Part shown: piece after piece, positions 60,631 to 64,000 of the stretch
Numbering within the stretch: the stretch's first letter is position 1
Layout: every line of letters begins with the position of its first letter
Assembly: GCF_032062135.1 (NCBI RefSeq)
Contig: NC_092860.1
Span: forward strand, 131,763,096 to 131,827,095
Length of the DNA stretch: 64,000 nucleotides
Reading direction: 5' to 3'
Origin: Pyxicephalus adspersus
Taxonomy: Eukaryota; Chordata; Amphibia; Anura; Pyxicephalidae
Notes under the pieces: model-generated
The model's input: the letters and a program-made list of their open reading frames with translations, nothing else
What the model was told of the DNA's origin: nothing
Database searches by the model: none
Program-made: the position numbers and the translations under genes

Positions 60631-60745
60631 ATGCAAACCAAGGCTTTTCCTGTAGGGGTTCCCCCTGAAAGGATAGGATACACTCACAATACTTTTACGC
60701 ATTTCACGGACTAATGCCGCTTCTTCAGGAAACAATACAAGTATA
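60631..60745. repeat. Repeat-like block
   Basis: TTTCACGGACTAATGCCGCT followed by TCTTCAGGAAACAATAC resembles the end of a known type of frog interspersed element. Boundaries and class are uncertain. Confidence 0.35.
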
Positions 60746-61264
60746 TCTGTTACTTGCAGCATTTAAACCCCACTCAATTAGGAGGGTAGCAGACGGAGAC
60801 AGCAATACTTTCCCATACACATTTATTTGTTGCCAACGATCCTCTCTTCATTCATTAAGAATGGGTACACAATTCAAACATTTTTTCTCTCACATATTTA
60901 GATAGACCAAGTAGTGTTTGTATCTACCATTCATTACCAGAAAAGGGCTTCTTCAAATAATCCTAGTCCATTATGATAAGGTACTCATACGCTGAGCTGA
61001 TGTGAGTTCAATAATGGCATAATTATTTTGGACTTTGTAACACAATCCCCGTATTTTTGTATGTTTCTTTGTAGGATGCAGGAATATTATGACTTGTAGA
61101 AGAAGTGAGTGGAGGGCTATACATAGCTTCCTGTACACATCACAGCATTCTGCTTTGTGCACACTGCCCTAGATATTGCCCACATGTGAGCCTCCAGAAT
61201 TGAAAGGACTGAAATCTAATGAATGAAAAAGATGGGACAGGTGGCTAGGGAAGACATAAATAAT

Positions 61265-61470
61265 GGACCTGATTTAATAAAGCTCTCCAAGACTGGAGAA
61301 GATAGACTATCATGGGTTATCCAACAGGCCTGGAATGAATTTTCTAAAAATAATTTGCTATTGGCAAAAGTTTTTAAATATTTTTAATCCAGATGCAGAT
61401 TTGCCAGATCACCCGGGTTCTCCCATGATAATCTATTTTCCCAGTCTTGGAGAGTTTTAAAATTAACCCC
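61265..61470. mobile_element. MITE with long inverted ends
   Basis: The left end GGACCTGATTTAATAAAG leads into CTCTCCAAGACTGG, and the right end reversed reads GGGGTTAATTTTAAAA leading into CTCTCCAAGACTGG. The arms continue with ATAGA-TATCATGGG on both sides. The 206-bp element is of a type I recognise as common in frog genomes. A 3-bp AAT lies on both sides and may be the target duplication. Confidence 0.8.
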
Positions 61471-63220
61471 AATGTTAGATGTGCATCAGGAATTAAGGTG
61501 GGCAGACATAAGGAGATGCAAAGTGTCCCTCAGGTCCCCAAGTCAGTTCTGCACACCGTTGACTACATCCACAACTGGCTCTGTCTGACTTGCTTCAGCT
61601 TCTGATGCACATTGTAAGAAGCTGACTGTGCACGACTAAAGATAAGCCTGGGGTTTAGCTTTGAAGTGGACCTATACAATGTAATCATGTCAAAACTATA
61701 CACCTTTACCTTTCAAAATGGGATAAATGTAATTTAACAACCCCCCCCAAAAAAAAAAAATCAGGGCCTGTGCAATGGAAGTTTACTGAATGTTTGCTAC
61801 TGATGTTTTTTTTTGTTACGTAGTGTTGGGAAGGCATATCTGGTCTTAGGAGTTAGATCTGCAGGAAATTGCAGATTGCAGGAAATTGTGTAAGTATAGC
61901 GAAAAGGGTGGTACTGCTTCAGAGTGAGTTGCCAGAATGGCTATTGACAACTTTCCTTGGGAAAAAGAAAAACATAGTTTTTCTTTTTGAAAAGGGAATG
62001 CTTAGGACTTTTTATATTAAATGCAACATCATCAGGTTGGCAAGTGCAGACGGTAAGGGTATATATATGTTAGAATTTCAAAATCAGATTAAGTCCCCTT
62101 TATTTCCTCCCTTGTTTGGTCAGTTTGTGGCCCCTGCTCCTCTACTGGACCCATTTGGTGCTGTTTGTGGCCACCACCTCATTCAGAGGCTAAGGAACAC
62201 CTATTTCTTTCATTAAATAAAATGTCAGTCACTGCAAATATTCAGAGAAATGTTTTTGAGGTAATCTGAATGACAGACTGATTGATTTTACTTGCAGCTT
62301 TGAGTGGGTGTTTAATCATTGTTTTCTGTCCCTCTGTAGTAAACCCTGTAGCTGTGAATCATGGGCACTTTTCAGCCCGTTGAAAATAGAACACTCTATA
62401 TTTAATATATATACGATCAATCAATTAAAACTATTAATTCAATTTTTGACAAGAAAACCAATTTTTATTAATGACAAAATATTCCTTTTTGTTTTTAGAG
62501 CTTTCAAATCCATTTCTAAAATACTGGTAGTTGTGAAGGTCCCTGACAGATATTTTATGTGCAAACCACATTTCTTTCCCAAAAGCAATTAATCAACATT
62601 GCTATTACACCTTTTTAAACCCCTCTTGGCTTGATCACTTCCATGTGTGAATTGCTATTAAAAACTACTACACAGACTTGAAAAAAAATCAAATTTCTGT
62701 CATCAAGTGTAATACTTTCAGAAAATAAGATGAGATGCAATTAAAACAGTAGGTAATAATAGAACATAACATGTTTTCTTAATTGCTAACTGATGAACAC
62801 CATATTTTAAAAAATAAGTTCTACAATTGCTGATGCTGAGTTGGTAATTCAAATCAAATGTTATTTCGGAAAGTTAAATAAAAACAAAATGCTGACACAA
62901 AAGATAAAGGTACAATAAACAAAATCTGAAAAATCTATCATATAGCAGATTCAAATTATATATACCATATGTTTATTGAATATAAATTTATCCAAATATA
63001 AACCAAGGAACCTATTTTCACCTAAAAAAATGGAAAAATGTATTTATTTAAAAGGGTAAAAAAAAAAGAAAAAGAAGGGCTTAATTTGTCTTTTTTACCC
63101 TTTTCACATGTTTAAATACTTTGTGCTTTTGAATTGGTTACAATGGGCCATTCACTCATAAAACATCTTGGTACATTATTGTTGGTTACCAGTAGGTAAT
63201 ACTGTGTTTTGCATGTAAAG

Positions 63221-63389
63221 CAATGGTCGCCAGGCGTCATGATGCCAGAACCCGCCCACTCTCCCGTCCCAGATCTGATCCTGCGATCTGAGCCTGTGAT
63301 CCGTACGGGAAACATGGCCTGCAGTTCTGGCGAGAGGCGGGGACATTCAAAATTTTCAGAGCCGCCAGACCACTGGTTGGTGACCGTTG
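63221..63389. mobile_element. Short hAT-type MITE
   Basis: The 169-bp, locally GC-rich element has terminal inverted repeats CAATGGTCGCC and (reversed) CAACGGTCACC, and flanks ATGTAAAG (63213-63220) and ATGTCAAG (63390-63397) that match at 7 of 8 bases. The 8-bp duplication points to a hAT transposase. It differs in sequence from the 8181 family. Confidence 0.75.
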
Positions 63390-64000
63390 ATGTCAAGCCT
63401 TGAAGAAGACAATTTACTGTGCAAAAATGCTTTGCCATGGTAGGCCTAGGCCTCGTTGGAAGCTGGGGTGTATACATGTATGGGTGATACAGTGGAATGT
63501 AGCCAGGGAATGTAGTAGAGAAAATCCGGGCCCTGGTACAAAGGTGTGTGGGCCCTTATACAAAATTCTATACACATGTATGTGTGTATATTATTATTTA
63601 TTTCTAACAAATGTAGATTACATTGATACATTTAGATACGTGTGTATAGATATAAATGTATTAATAAAGTCTGCTAACCGTTTATAGTCTTGAATCTCTC
63701 GATAACATAAACAAAAAGGGAAAGCAAGGAGGAGTAATACGAGCATAGTAACACTCATTGATAGTCACTTTCACAAGTTTTTGTTCATTGAATCTTGAAT
63801 GCATCGTATTATGTCACTCAAAAGTATCTTGTCATTGTCACAGCCTTCTATTGCTTCGCTCTCACTCAATGCTTTGTGATCTTGTACGCAAAATTTCTCG
63901 CAATACAATAAAAATGAAATGAATTAAATAAATAAATATTCAAACTATAATAAAAATTATGGGACCTGTTGGGCTTCATGGGCCCCCTTGAGCTTCATAG

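Larger units (their letters stand above)
47366..64000. other. Intergenic DNA downstream of PPARGC1A
   Basis: No exon, RNA gene or long coding frame is convincing on either strand. What I can name are dispersed repeats: a third copy of the intronic repeat family (49018-49150), two related palindromic MITEs (50010-50145 and 59526-59701), L2-like LINE tails (51426-51587 minus, 58395-58620 plus), a GC-rich repeat (53285-53565), paired hairpins (55091-55182), a hAT MITE fragment near 58720, a repeat-like block (60631-60745), a MITE (61265-61470) and a hAT MITE (63221-63389). The remaining stretches are AT-rich and show nothing that I can identify. A large gene-poor flank is in keeping with the known neighbourhood of this gene in mammals. 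Confidence 0.65.

Noticed and set aside
61869..62216. 115-codon open frame on the plus strand
   Set aside because: No recognised domain, no family match and no splice or promoter support; it is within the range expected by chance in 64 kb.
62308..62592. 94-codon plus-strand frame near the end of the window
   Set aside because: AT-driven composition rich in Phe, Ile and Lys with no motif.
1..64000. CRISPR arrays, bacterial operons, tRNA or rRNA genes, integrated viruses
   Set aside because: No spaced direct repeats, prokaryotic gene packing, tRNA cloverleaf or viral coding frames were seen; the window is ordinary vertebrate genomic DNA.

Overview
This window comes from a vertebrate nuclear genome, most likely a frog. 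It carries most of one protein-coding gene, PPARGC1A (the transcriptional coactivator PGC-1alpha), on the plus strand. Eleven coding exons can be placed between 10881 and 41008. They match exons 3 to 13 of the tetrapod gene, every junction keeps phase, and together they give 710 codons plus a stop. The first two coding exons (start codon and N-terminal part of the activation domain) are not in the window, so the sequence begins inside intron 2. I infer a frog from the vertebrate exon layout, the clear but diverged protein, the AT-rich introns and the repeats: hAT-type MITEs with 8-bp target duplications, palindromic MITEs and L2-like LINE tails that resemble anuran families I know. The species cannot be fixed from this.

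Layout: 1-10880 is the end of intron 2. 10881-18501 holds exons 3 to 7, which encode the three LxxLL nuclear-receptor motifs and the proline-directed phosphorylation region. Introns here are 1.8-2.9 kb, except for a 109-bp intron 6. 18502-29573 is an 11-kb intron 7 with AT microsatellites. 29574-30471 is the large exon 8 (898 bp), with the DHDY HCF-binding motif and the start of the RS-rich region. 34047-41008 holds exons 9 to 13, with the end of the RS region, the RNA-recognition motif and the C-terminus. After the stop at 41006-41008 there is a long AT-rich 3' UTR, probably reaching a poly(A) signal at 47344. From about 47.4 kb to the end I see no gene, only intergenic DNA with dispersed repeats.

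The most interesting signal is in the small intron 6. A second acceptor AG lies exactly 31 nt before the normal exon 7. Its use would add three residues (L-F-L) after the split Asn codon and then a stop. This is the arrangement described for the mammalian NT-PGC-1alpha isoform, so the switch between full-length and N-terminal coactivator appears to be kept in this lineage. Other notable points are a 248-nt AG-free pyrimidine tract before exon 5, extra cysteines in the RNA-recognition motif, a GC-rich hairpin and an 11-nt miR-23 match in the 3' UTR, several MITEs with readable ends, and a dispersed repeat present three times in the same orientation. I found no undescribed multi-gene system.
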